Source: Entrophospora sp. SA101
Lineage: Eukaryota; Glomeromycota; Glomeromycetes; Entrophosporales; Entrophosporaceae
DNA length: 15,132 bases
Direction of reading: 5' to 3'
Assembly (NCBI GenBank): GCA_958430865.1
Contig: CAUDNR010003112.1
Location: 119,055 to 134,186, forward strand
Shown here: positions 6,603 to 14,304 of the stretch, piece by piece
Numbering within the stretch: the stretch's first letter is position 1
Layout: the number at the start of each line of letters is the position of its first letter
The notes under the pieces: model-generated
Databases searched by the model: none
What the model saw: the letters and a program-made list of their open reading frames with translations, nothing else
Told to the model about the DNA's origin: nothing
Program-made: the position numbers and the translations under genes

Positions 6603-7835
6603 ATGGCTATTATGGAAACTGCTCAAAAATCTCAAAAGTCCAAAACTAATAACTTTACATCGATTTTGGATCAGGTCCTAAAAAAATACAACTTGACTAT
6701 CGAATCCAATCCATCTCAATTATGCGACTATGCTAGCGAACTTAGTGTTATGTTACCAGACTGGAAGGCTTGAAAAAGTATGAAAGACTTGCTTCATTGA
6801 CATTCATTCAGTAAAGATCAGATCAAGGCTCTTGTGCCGGATAAAAGGAATGAAAAACTTACCATCAAGGAAAGAGCTGAGTATTGCACTAAAAGTGGTG
6901 ATCCATTTGATATATTCGCTAATACTTTAGATTTAATGAAGACAAAAAACAATAGCGATAAGGAAAAAGTTGCTTCCAGTTCACGACTTACATTATTCCG
7001 TAAGGAATTGGCAGAAGCTGGAGCTGATCCCAAAAATATTCTATTAGCTAAGAACCCAACTACTACTGAAGAATCTAACGAAATTCAGAAAAGACAACTC
7101 GTACAGAGATTAGCTAATCCGCCTAAAACTCCTAAGCACTTCTCCTTAGATGAGGGACTTAGAAGAATTCAAAATATCGACACTACTAAAATTCCCACTA
7201 TGCAAGATCTTGCGGATGTAATCATGATGTTAAGCATGAGACCTGCTGAAGTTACCACTCTTTGCATTATCCATTACGAAGAATCAGACTATCTAAAATG
7301 GTACAAACCTGGCTATTCTTGGTATTGTACAGGATACGCTAAAAATTAGCAAGAAATGAAATTTAATCCTGTGCCCTGACAATTCCTTTCCATGGAAAAG
7401 AATCCAGAATGTGCAAGAGAATTGCTTATTTGGATCCAAGATGCAATAGCAACCAGAAAGATAAGTGATCCTGTATATCGTGATAATGGAAAACGTAATA
7501 CCAGAGCATTTAGCAAATTTTTAAAGCCATATGGTATTACAGCCAAAAGGTTGAGAAAAATAGGAGGTAAACATGCTTCTAGAGTTCATGGTGGACAAAA
7601 TCCAACAACCCAACGTCTTGATTTACTTTGTAGAATCGCATTGAGACATAAGATAGACCGTTTTGATTCTGGAAAGTATTATGCTGAGGGCGATACTTCT
7701 GATTCTGAACCTGAATCTCAAATTTCTACGCCTCAGTCTAAGAATAATGATCTTTTGAAGAAAGCGCATTCCATGCATTATAATCCTTTTGATTCCCAGA
7801 TTGCGGAAATAGATTCGATGTTGGCAGGAATGTGA
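6603..7835 (+). pseudogene. Tyrosine-recombinase-like gene, full-length frame with four in-frame stops
   Basis: One reading frame from ATG 6603 to TGA 7833-7835 spans 410 codons and is interrupted only by TGA at codon 57, TGA at 66, TAG at 249 and TGA at 259. There is no frameshift. The C-terminal half shows the tyrosine recombinase pattern: box I MLSMRPAEV with R213, the beta-hairpin lysine in TGYAKN (K247), box II KRLRKIGGKHA with R318, ALRH with H349 and GKYY with Y359/Y360. The spacing is close to lambda integrase (R212, K235, R311, H333, Y342). The box II histidine of HxxR appears replaced by Lys. Such enzymes cut and rejoin DNA through a covalent phosphotyrosine. Length suits Crypton-type or phage-type integrases; I cannot place it further. 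Each stop is one C-to-T change from CGA or CAG. The end is an acidic Ser/Asp tail. Confidence 0.7.
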
Positions 7836-8010
7836 GTATTTTTAGCATATCAGTACCGATCCAACAGAATAAAAAAATTTAGAAATTTCGAGAATATCTT
7901 GATCAATTGTCCATAGAAGAACACTTAATATGAGTCAAAGACTCTATGCCCACATATCTTGTCTATTATTATATACACACTAGAGATAAAAGTAAGTGAA
8001 AACAGTAAAG
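7836..8010. other. Convergent intergenic spacer
   Basis: Lies between the 3' ends of the recombinase-like frame (plus) and the 8011-8769 gene (minus). AT-rich. AATAAA at about 7869 is a possible polyadenylation signal for the plus-strand gene. No other feature seen. Confidence 0.35.
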
Positions 8011-8769
8011 TTACTCATATGAAATAAGGGCTAAAGAACACTCTTTTAGTTCTTTTTTGTATGGTGTAGTGGGAACCTGTATAGTTTTTTCAAAGTCTTG
8101 CTTATATTCTAGAAAATCTGCATCAACCATACTTTCACATGTTATTTTCCAGTAATCAGAATTATCCTGCAATTCAAAAGCAATATTTTCTCTCCACTGT
8201 TCTAGCTTTTCTTTAGACATTTTGAATCTTGCCTGTAAAAGGTCGATAAGAGTGTCTATATCTGATTCATTTTTGATGAGCACTTCTGGTAATTTTTTCA
8301 AATCGATAGATGATTCTAAGGGAATCGATTCATTAGATATACTTACCTTAGAGTTTGATATATCGTTTGAATTAGATAGTTTTATCACGTGTGCGTTATA
8401 ATTTGTAACATTGATCACTTTTTGAAATTCATTTGTATCAATAGACTTCTTGGAAAAATGATTTATAATATCTTGTATTTGGTTTTTCGTTAGACTTGAA
8501 ATAGTGCTTGCACTATAACTTACTTGTCTAACTCTATCTATCCCTATTCCCATAAATAATGTATAAATTTTTTTAGCTCTAAAGGTTCTCTGACGCAAAT
8601 TTATGTTAGTAATATCAGGGAGTAACAATTTTATTTCGTTATATACCAATGTTCTTGCCGATTGATTATTTATATGCTTAATACAGTCAGGATTTTTTCC
8701 AAATTTGGAAATAGATTCTGGAAAAATTGGAACACTTTTGTCAATCAATTCATATATGTTACAAACGAG
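8011..8769 (-). CDS. Hypothetical protein of a repeated Glomeromycotina family, 5' incomplete
   Basis: An open minus-strand frame runs from just after a TAA at 8772-8770 to TAA at 8013-8011, about 252 codons. There is no ATG near its beginning; the first Met is deep inside, in LFMGIGID, and the usual start would have to be TTG or come from an upstream exon. The N-terminal part (FPESISKFGKNPDCIKHINN, then SARTLVYNEIK and FRAKKIYTLFMGIGIDRV) resembles a family I recall in many copies in Rhizophagus, with no known function. The middle (about 105-150) is Ser/Asn-rich and probably disordered. The C-terminal part (DIDTLIDLLQARFKMSKEKL) is predicted helical. No catalytic motif, signal peptide or membrane span is seen. 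It is convergent with the recombinase-like frame. Probably a 5'-truncated copy or the last exon of a longer gene. Confidence 0.55.
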   Translation of the reverse strand, partial: LVCNIYELIDKSVPIFPESISKFGKNPDCIKHINNQSARTLVYNEIKLLLPDITNINLRQRTFRAKKIYTLFMGIGIDRVRQVSYSASTISSLTKNQIQDIINHFSKKSIDTNEFQKVINVTNYNAHVIKLSNSNDISNSKVSISNESIPLESSIDLKKLPEVLIKNESDIDTLIDLLQARFKMSKEKLEQWRENIAFELQDNSDYWKITCESMVDADFLEYKQDFEKTIQVPTTPYKKELKECSLALISYE

Positions 8770-8983
8770 TTAACGTGATACTTTGTTGCCTTATAAAAAA
8801 AATTTTTTTTAAAAACATTCTAATTATAATAATTGAAATAAATACTACCAAACTTGTTTTCTTATAATCCATTCAAAATCCACAACAATCTGTTAATTTG
8901 TAGAAAGTATGCTATTGCCTAAATTTATGTAATAAAAGTTTGTTTATTGTTTTTTAAAATAATTTTTCCGTTTTTTCTTTTGA

Positions 8984-9193
8984 ACTTCAGTGAATAGAAC
9001 ATCAAGACCATTTGCTGGCACTTTACCTTGCTTATTTTCTACACTCTCTGACAAATACTCTGAAAAACAGTTAAAACAATGTGATATTAAAAGTGAACAA
9101 CGTTTTAGACAAGCATCAGGAGATAAAGTAAAGGGTCGTGTAAAACTATTTGCTAAGTATTTTGATGACAAAACAATGAAACCATTATCCTAG
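8984..9193 (+). CDS. Possible terminal exon or gene fragment, unrecognised
   Basis: A frame of about 68 codons ends at TAG 9191-9193. It opens after a TGA at 8981 and has no ATG near the start, but it is preceded by a pyrimidine-rich tract ending TTGAACTTCAG at 8990, a fair 3' splice site, so it could be the last exon of a gene whose first exon I cannot identify. The peptide (RPFAGTLPCLFSTLSDKYSE, then a basic Lys/Arg/Gln-rich region) matches no family I know. The minus-strand frame over the same bases is less protein-like. Weak call. Confidence 0.25.
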   Translation, partial: TSVNRTSRPFAGTLPCLFSTLSDKYSEKQLKQCDIKSEQRFRQASGDKVKGRVKLFAKYFDDKTMKPLS

Positions 9194-9380
9194 ATGGAAA
9201 GGAAGTTCAGATTAAAATTCAACAAAAATATCAAGGGATTATTTTTCAATTCTGCTACCTTTACATTCATCATATGACTTTTTTCAAAATTATAAAGTCC
9301 ATTTCTGCATGATCTTGGTATTACCATTACTGGGGTGATGCAATTATTTAATTATTTATTATGAATAATGACATTAACAT

Positions 9381-10906
9381 CAGGATCTTAAAAAATCAAA
9401 TTTACATCGCGTAGATTTGCGTTTATCGGCTATATTCTATTGTACTACTTTTAAATTGAGTTGTACATCACGTTGTTAAACGAAATTAGTTTTACAACGC
9501 AAATTATAGTAGTAAGTTTAAAGCTTAATATACTTAAATTTTTTTAAAAAACTTTTTTTCTATTCATTTCAAACTAAAATTCTCCTTTAATATATTATTT
9601 ACTGCACAACAACTGAAAAAGATGGCACGTTTTATTTTTCAGCATCGAAAGGATAATACTTTTCGACAACATTTCATAGATTCTATGAAATATCCATATA
9701 CACTGAAGCAATTGCATATGCTTTCCCGAAAGTGTGCTGTAATGTTTCTAGATGTGTTTGTGAAGATATATCAAGCATGAAATCAGTATCCTTTGATTAC
9801 TAAAACTTCATCTAATGGTATTAACTCATACAAATTGCCTTCTTTAGTTTACGAAATAACCGATCGTCACCTCCAAAAAGCTTTGTTACTTCTAGGAAAT
9901 CATCTACAAACATTTTTTGCGATTACATATATTGTGATTACACTAAATATACTAATTTGAATAATTGTAGTGTATATACTCAGACTTGGACATGGTTGTT
10001 ACAATCATTGTCTACAAAGGTGCCAATCTAAATGTTTGATACCTTGGACTATCTTCAATTCGAAATCAAAAAAAATGTCAACGCACTAAAAGAAAGTACG
10101 ACGAAAAGATTAAATGAAAATGAATTTATCGAAAATATCGAAAATACAGTTGATGGTGATATGTGTAACGTTGAATCAGCAATAAATGATGCAACAAAGG
10201 AAATTTTATTAGAACATGCAGAAAAACATTTTTTTGGTTGTAAATTTTGTTTTATTAAATAAATTTGTTTGATTTTTTCATATATCATTCATGTTTTGTC
10301 TTAATCGTATATCTTAAATATTGGGTGTGTTTACAATCATTTCATCGACATACATTATATTAAGGTTATTTTGATTATATCGAGAGATATGGTCAAGAGA
10401 AGAGTTAGGAAGAGAGTTATCCTTTAAACCAAGTCGAAAACCAACCCTTTAAATACATTTTCGAGTATATAGTACAATTTAATTTATTAGACTATTTCAA
10501 AGGGTTGCTTCCAACTTCCTAAATTTAAACCATTTGCTAACGAAACAATTGTTGGTGAAGTGATTGTTGATGAAATGAATCAAACCAACATTTATTTTTA
10601 CATTATCAAATTCACGATTTTGATTGGTCAATTGGTCAATCAATAATTGCATGGGTTAATTTTTTGCTACCATGATTATATATTATAATTAATGAAAAAT
10701 GTAATTTTCAAATTGAATTATATACATATTAATATATATTTTATTTTTATTAATTTAACAATAAAAAATTAAATATAAAAAATCAAGATGTATATCGCAA
10801 TGTAACAATGCGTTGTGCAATGTTGGGTAGGCCGCGCATCTTGAAATAAGGATGTGCAATGGTACTCGTTTTACATCGCGATGCAATTTTATAATTTAAG
10901 ATCCTG
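9381..10906. mobile_element. TIR-bounded DNA element, hAT-like, with decayed gene
   Basis: CAGGATCTTAAA at 9381-9392 and its exact inverse at 10895-10906 bound 1.53 kb. The inverted match extends three bases outward on each side (CAT/ATG). Outer 8-mers ATTAACAT (9373-9380) and ATGAATAT (10907-10914) agree at six of eight positions, which would fit an aged 8-bp hAT target duplication. A subterminal TTTACATCGCG is near both ends (about 9400 and 10871), the right one within the palindrome CATCGCGATG. The interior has one decayed reading frame (9622-10262) and otherwise AT-rich DNA. Family assignment is tentative because the decayed protein shows no hAT motif I recognise. Confidence 0.55.
9622..10262 (+). 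pseudogene. Decayed unrecognised gene inside the 9381-10906 element
   Basis: ATG at 9622 opens a frame (MARFIFQHRKDNTFRQHF) that stops at TGA 9778-9780 but stays open in the same frame to 9957. Around 9905-9920 reading moves to another frame (FCDYIYCDYTKYTNL, QTWTWLLQSLSTKV), reaches TAA at 10029-10031 and continues in frame from ATG 10032 for 76 codons to TAA at 10260-10262. The pattern of two stops and one shift is that of a pseudogene of about 210 codons. The last part is acidic (ENEFIENIENTVDGD), with a final CKFC. No domain is recognised. It may be the element's former transposase or cargo. Confidence 0.35.
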
Positions 10907-10914
10907 ATGAATAT

Positions 10915-11348
10915 GGTATTTTTTGCATCATGTTATTCAATATTCTGTAATATTTATCATGTGTGCTGGTAAAAACGGCCAATTGTAACCATTTAATAGT
11001 GAAAAATCCCCACAATTTACTAATTACTATTACTATGTTTTTATTAAATAATGATATCTTTTTTTTAATTTTTTTATTTATAATGATGTAATAGTAAATA
11101 AATAAATATATTGTTAGTGACGAAAAGCCACCCAGCAATATTCCTTTCTAAAATCATCATTATTGTTATACTTGCTACCTTTTTCTCGCTCAATTTCATT
11201 CTTTCATTTCAGTCATTATCGATTCTCTCATTTCGGCCTTGATTTGTTAATTTCTTTCATTGATTTTTTCATTTCAGCCATTTCCCTTTCCTTCTTCATT
11301 TCCTTTCTTCATCTATTATTAGATTTTCATCCTTCTCTAGACATTTAT
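10915..11348. other. Gene-free AT-rich region with a pyrimidine-rich repeat tract
   Basis: No supported gene. From about 11163 to 11345 the plus strand is pyrimidine-rich with an irregular repeat of TTTCATTTCAG, TTTCATTGATTTTTTC and TTCTTCATTTCC; the frames through it are low-complexity. Minus-strand frame 10896-11138 is Ile/Lys-rich and starts in AT repeats, so I do not call it. Confidence 0.4.
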
Positions 11349-11708
11349 CTATGTAATTTTTGTTAAAGTAGCCAGAAAGTCACCAGGCGCTGGTTTCTCC
11401 TCTGTAAAGAAGGATACATTCCTTGTTAAAGAGAGAACCGATACAAACACATGCTTTGACAAAGTAAAAATCAATTGGCCATTTTGACACAATAAATAAT
11501 GTTTGCAGAATATTTGGGAGATAAAACCATGTAGGAAGAAAGAATATATTAATGATCTTCTTGCCAAATACAGAGAAGTATAAAAATAGTGAATGCTGTA
11601 GCTGACAATATCCCAAATAATGTAAGGAAATACTATATATATTAATCGGATCAAAAAGATGTCTAGTTGTAATAATAACACTCCAGAACTCGAAATGAGA
11701 AAAATCAT
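11349..11708 (-). CDS. Weak ORF, hydrophobic possible membrane protein fragment
   Basis: From ATG 11708-11706 a 119-codon frame runs to a stop at 11349-11351. It is strongly hydrophobic (GVLLLQLDIFLIRLIYIVFP, then a second segment near IIWDIVSY and more Leu/Ile/Phe-rich stretches), suggesting two or three membrane segments, then a polar end (FFTEEKPAPGDFLATL). I recognise no family. AT-rich DNA read in the T-rich frame often gives such hydrophobic peptides, so it may be spurious. A second overlapping minus-strand frame (11380-11616) is similar in character. No splice signals or neighbours support it. Confidence 0.2.
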   Translation of the reverse strand: MIFLISSSGVLLLQLDIFLIRLIYIVFPYIIWDIVSYSIHYFYTSLYLARRSLIYSFFLHGFISQIFCKHYLLCQNGQLIFTLSKHVFVSVLSLTRNVSFFTEEKPAPGDFLATLTKIT

Positions 11709-11771
11709 GTAGGAAAATTTAGTTTTGACTGTAGCTGGGAGAAATATCAAGAATATAATTAATAATAATAA

Positions 11772-12071
11772 TCAGATCTATTTTCAAAAACTTTTTTGAC
11801 TTTTTTATGCTTAATTATCACGGTTACTAAATGCAAACCCATGTTTACAAAAGAAAATATCTTTATGGTCAACAAATCATCATTGGCCAAAGAAATCACC
11901 AGCGGAATCACCCAAGTGACAATATGTCATCCAGTAATGGCAACAGAACATTTTTTGATGCGTCCAGTTTTCCCTGAAATATTGAACAAGATGATAAAAA
12001 AGACCGGAAAGAATGTGTTAAGCATTACATCATACACATCTAGAGGTTGGAATCGTCCAAAAAATCCTTAG
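11772..12071 (+). CDS. Unrecognised ORF fragment ending in a hAT-like inverted repeat
   Basis: The frame is open from 11772 with its first ATG at 11841 (MFTKENIFMVNK) and ends at TAG 12069-12071. The middle (SSLAKEITSGITQVTICHP) has ordinary amino acid composition, which is more protein-like than most frames here. The last ten residues (RGWNRPKNP) and the stop are encoded by the terminal repeat of the element starting at 12041, so the original C-terminus was displaced by that insertion. No family recognised and no intron seen. Confidence 0.3.
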   Translation, partial: SDLFSKTFLTFLCLIITVTKCKPMFTKENIFMVNKSSLAKEITSGITQVTICHPVMATEHFLMRPVFPEILNKMIKKTGKNVLSITSYTSRGWNRPKNP

Positions 12072-12535
12072 TCGACTACTAGTTGGTCAAAAATTTCTTT
12101 AGTCAACTAAATTTTTTTTTTATTTCGTTTTTTTTTTTTTAATTTGCAAATTACAAATTCATTCCATTTGAATCTTTCAAATACTTCCACACAAAACCAT
12201 GTGTTATGATTCGTTTTTTAAAGGTCTTCTGGAACCACCACTTAAATCATTGGAACTTGAAGCCAATGAACTATTGGACCTTGTATTGGAAGTGTTTATT
12301 CATTCGCATGTAAAATTATCATCAACAACTCCACTACTATTGTCGTCATCATCATATTGATGATATTGATACTCTTCCGCATAGAAACTTTCCATTTTGA
12401 ATGATAAAACACAAAAATCGTAATTGGTCAGACAATAATAACATAGTATTAGATTAGTATTAGTAGTATTAGTAGTCAACTATTAGTTGCTCAAAAAAAA
12501 GTTTAGTCAACTATTTTAGTCGATTCCAACTCTTA
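12041..12535. mobile_element. Short non-autonomous hAT-like element (495 bp)
   Basis: TAGAGGTTGGAATCG at the left and CGATTCCAACTCTTA at the right form terminal inverted repeats with one indel. The TAGAG start fits the hAT terminal consensus. Inverted similarity continues inward about 60-70 bp through repeated TAGTCAACTA / TAGTTG blocks. No matching 8-bp flank was found, so the target duplication is lost or the ends are slightly misplaced. Inside, the minus strand keeps a transposase start and a BED-finger remnant (12150-12395) but nothing of a catalytic domain. Confidence 0.7.
12150..12395 (-). pseudogene. hAT transposase N-terminal BED-finger relic
   Basis: Minus-strand ATG at 12395-12393 gives MESFYAEEYQYHQY, an acidic Asp run, then TGA about 32 codons in. 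The same frame continues through NTSNTRSNSSLASSSNDLSG and RRPLKNES, then TAA. One frame over, at about 12165-12198, it reads FVWKYLKDSNG, the typical start of a hAT BED zinc finger (VW..F). The expected zinc-ligand region follows but is broken by stops and an A/T run. BED fingers bind element ends in hAT transposases; this remnant cannot be translated as one protein. The acidic N-terminus followed by a Ser/Asn-rich stretch before the finger is in keeping with the family. Confidence 0.55.
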
Positions 12536-13140
12536 ATTTGCCACAACAAAAAAAAATTCTTTATCATTAAAGAAATCAACAAAGCTTTTTTAAAGAAATA
12601 CTTTGCTGTTGCTGAAAAAAGTAAATCAGTTACTTTTTCTAGTATATAATGAGTTCAATCGTTAAGTTTTAAAAAAAACCTTTGTTAATACTAGTGTTCC
12701 TAACCAAAAATCAAATTTTTTTACAAATATTCGAAAATCAATTTATTCAAGGATATTTGAATATATATAATTTATTTCGTAATTATTTTGGATATTCGTA
12801 ATTATTCCAAACATTTATTATAATAATTTTGTAACAATTCTATCGATTGATAATAAATAGCACTGACTTATTTGTAACTTATCCTACTATATAAATAACA
12901 TTTTTCAAAGATAATAAAGATAACATATATTTTTACAACAATTAAAATATTTGTTTAGAAAACATTTTCATTTAAAAAGTAATTCTTTCAAAACCCAAAT
13001 GGGATTTGCAGAAATTTTTTCCTAATACTTCAATTGTATAAATCATTTTTAAAATGTCATAATATTCTTGCACCTGATAAAAAATTTTTTTGATTTGTAT
13101 GATGATATAATTTATTAATAATTTTTTGATATAACTTGAA
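12536..13140. other. AT-rich gene-free region
   Basis: No open frame of interest and no RNA gene or terminal repeat pair seen. Repeats of TATTCG and GGATATT type are too short to interpret. Confidence 0.45.
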
Positions 13141-13269
13141 ATGAACAATCAAATTGATAATGTCCAAAAAGAAACTTTATCAATTGAAGAACAAGAAAAA
13201 ATCAATAGTTTGTTAGAATTTATACAAATATCTGAAACACTCCCCTACCATAAGTATCCGACCATCTGA
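13141..13269 (+). CDS. Short ORF, unrecognised (42 residues)
   Basis: ATG 13141 to TGA 13269. The peptide (MNNQIDNVQKETLSIEEQEK, then INSLLEFIQ) is Gln/Glu-rich and looks helical in its first 35 residues, then ends LPYHKYPTI. It stops 30 bp before the hAT-like element at 13300. It may be the surviving 5' end of a gene interrupted by that insertion, or a chance frame. No family recognised. Confidence 0.25.
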   Translation: MNNQIDNVQKETLSIEEQEKINSLLEFIQISETLPYHKYPTI

Positions 13270-13380
13270 TGATTATTTAAATAATCGGAAATTTTACGCC
13301 TATACTTGTCGTCGGAATTCCATAATTACGGCAAATTCGGCATTACGTATAAGCCGTAAATGATTTTTGGCATGAGACCT

Positions 13381-13480
13381 CAAAGTCATAAAAGTCGTAA
13401 ACCGTAAAACCGTAATGCCGTAATGCCGTAATGCCGTAATGCCGTAAATACTGTAAATGCCGTAAATAACGTAAATGCTG
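13381..13480 (+). repeat. Left subterminal CCGTAA array
   Basis: Seven CCGTAA copies lie here, including four perfect 8-bp tandem units CCGTAATG, followed by two longer CCGTAAATA(A/C)... variants and degenerate CTGTAA and ACGTAA forms. One more copy is at about 13355. Probable transposase-binding sites; a role is inferred from other hAT elements. Confidence 0.7.
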
Positions 13481-13716
13481 TGAATCCTAATACCATAGCA
13501 GTACTGTAACACCTAATACCAACATAGAAAATTTTTCCCATGAACCTTTAATAATATTAAATGTCTTTTTTATCAATTCAATTAAACATAACATAAACAT
13601 ACTAATGTAGGTTTTAAACAACAGTGAGTGATAATAAATATTTATAGAAATAGTTATATTATAGAAGTGATAAGTTTTTTCTTAACAAAATATTTTTCAA
13701 TTATTAAAAGGAAAAA

Positions 13717-14087
13717 ATGAGTTCTATGAGTTCTGTCAGGTCGGGCATGTCAAGTAATCATCAAAGCAATGGTCAAAAAGAGGTCGTAAAGAATCAATTG
13801 TTTGGGAGCATTTTTTTAAAGAAACAATTGGAGATGGCCACTTCTCTGCCAAATGTCATTATTGCGCAGAAGCTTGGTCTAGAGGGAAACCTGAAATTTT
13901 GAAAGGGCATCTAGTTTTACATTGTTCTGCAGTGTCAACTAATGTGAAACTTGAATACATGCAAATACTGATGGAACAATTTTCAAGTTCTAATAAAATA
14001 CAGAAGATAAATTCATCTCATAATGTTAATTTTGATGCAATTTTTTCTGAAGAATTGCTAGAGCAATTTTTTTTGGGAGAAATTTGA
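13717..14087 (+). pseudogene. hAT transposase N-terminus with BED zinc finger, frameshifted and truncated
   Basis: ATG 13717 opens MSSMSSVRSGMSSNHQSNGQ, then a shift of frame near 13758-13780 is needed to reach the frame that reads KRGRKESIVWEHFFKETIGD, open from 13758 to TGA 14085-14087 (109 codons). That frame contains a clear BED zinc finger: VWEHF, then CHYC, then WSRGKP and HLVLHC, giving CxxC and HxxxHC ligands. The C-terminal part is acidic (SEELLEQFFLGEI). A complete hAT transposase has roughly 600-800 residues with a DDE/RNaseH domain and a dimerisation region, all absent here. Binding of the element's own CCGTAA repeats by this finger is plausible but not shown. An intron rather than a frameshift could join the two frames, though I see no convincing GT-AG pair. 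Confidence 0.7.
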
Positions 14088-14204
14088 ATTTTTAATTGTT
14101 GTAAAAATAATGATAAATAATAAATAAACCATGCTGCATATTAATATATAGACATGATGCCATTACTATTACACATGTCTTTTATTTTCTGGTATTTACT
14201 ATTA

Positions 14205-14275
14205 CAGTATTTACGGTTTTACGGTTTACGTTATTTACGGCAAATAATACGGCACATGCCGTAACCGTATTATTT
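14205..14275 (-). repeat. Right subterminal TTACGG cluster
   Basis: Three TTACGG copies plus TTTACGTT, AATACGG and a final GCCGTAACCG lie within 70 bp and mirror the left array. There is no strict 8-bp tandem here, so the left array expanded on its own. Confidence 0.6.
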
Positions 14276-14304
14276 CTGTTTGAGAATTCCGACGACAAGT
14301 ATAG

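Larger units (their letters stand above)
5680..7225. repeat. Direct repeat copy 2 (1,546 bp, pairs with 525-2070)
   Basis: Same block as 525-2070, with no difference seen. The left limit is in the right inverted repeat of the Tc1-like element and the right limit is in codon 208 of the recombinase-like frame. In this copy the gene continues past the limit in a homologous way, so this copy looks like the parental one and copy 1 the truncated derivative. Confidence 0.93.
13300..14304 (+). mobile_element. Non-autonomous hAT-like element with CCGTAA subterminal arrays (about 1.0 kb)
   Basis: A 21-bp perfect inverted repeat containing TATACTTGTCGTCGG lies at 13300-13320 and 14284-14304. Just inside each end is a cluster of the hexamer CCGTAA (left) or its inverse TTACGG (right), in mirror orientation. 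The interior carries a BED-finger transposase start (13717-14087) but no catalytic domain. Terminal repeats plus many subterminal copies of one short motif plus a BED-finger gene is the hAT layout, as in the AAACGG repeats of plant Ac. No 8-bp target duplication was found directly outside, so the true outer ends could lie a few bases away. Confidence 0.75.

Noticed and set aside
6771..7379. TGA recoding or stop read-through to give a full recombinase
   Set aside because: One of the four stops is TAG, neighbouring genes end normally at TGA and TAA, and the duplicated copy is truncated; pseudogenisation is simpler.
6603..8769. Starship-type giant element with a captain recombinase
   Set aside because: No DUF3435 signature recognised, no cargo set and no borders seen; the tyrosine recombinase pattern alone does not support it.
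10896..11138. 80-residue minus-strand ORF
   Set aside because: Ile/Lys-rich translation of AT-rich DNA with one end in an element terminus; no family features.
13381..13480. CRISPR-like array of regular short repeats
   Set aside because: Units are 8 bp with no spacers, and they mirror the opposite element end; subterminal transposase-site repeats explain them better.
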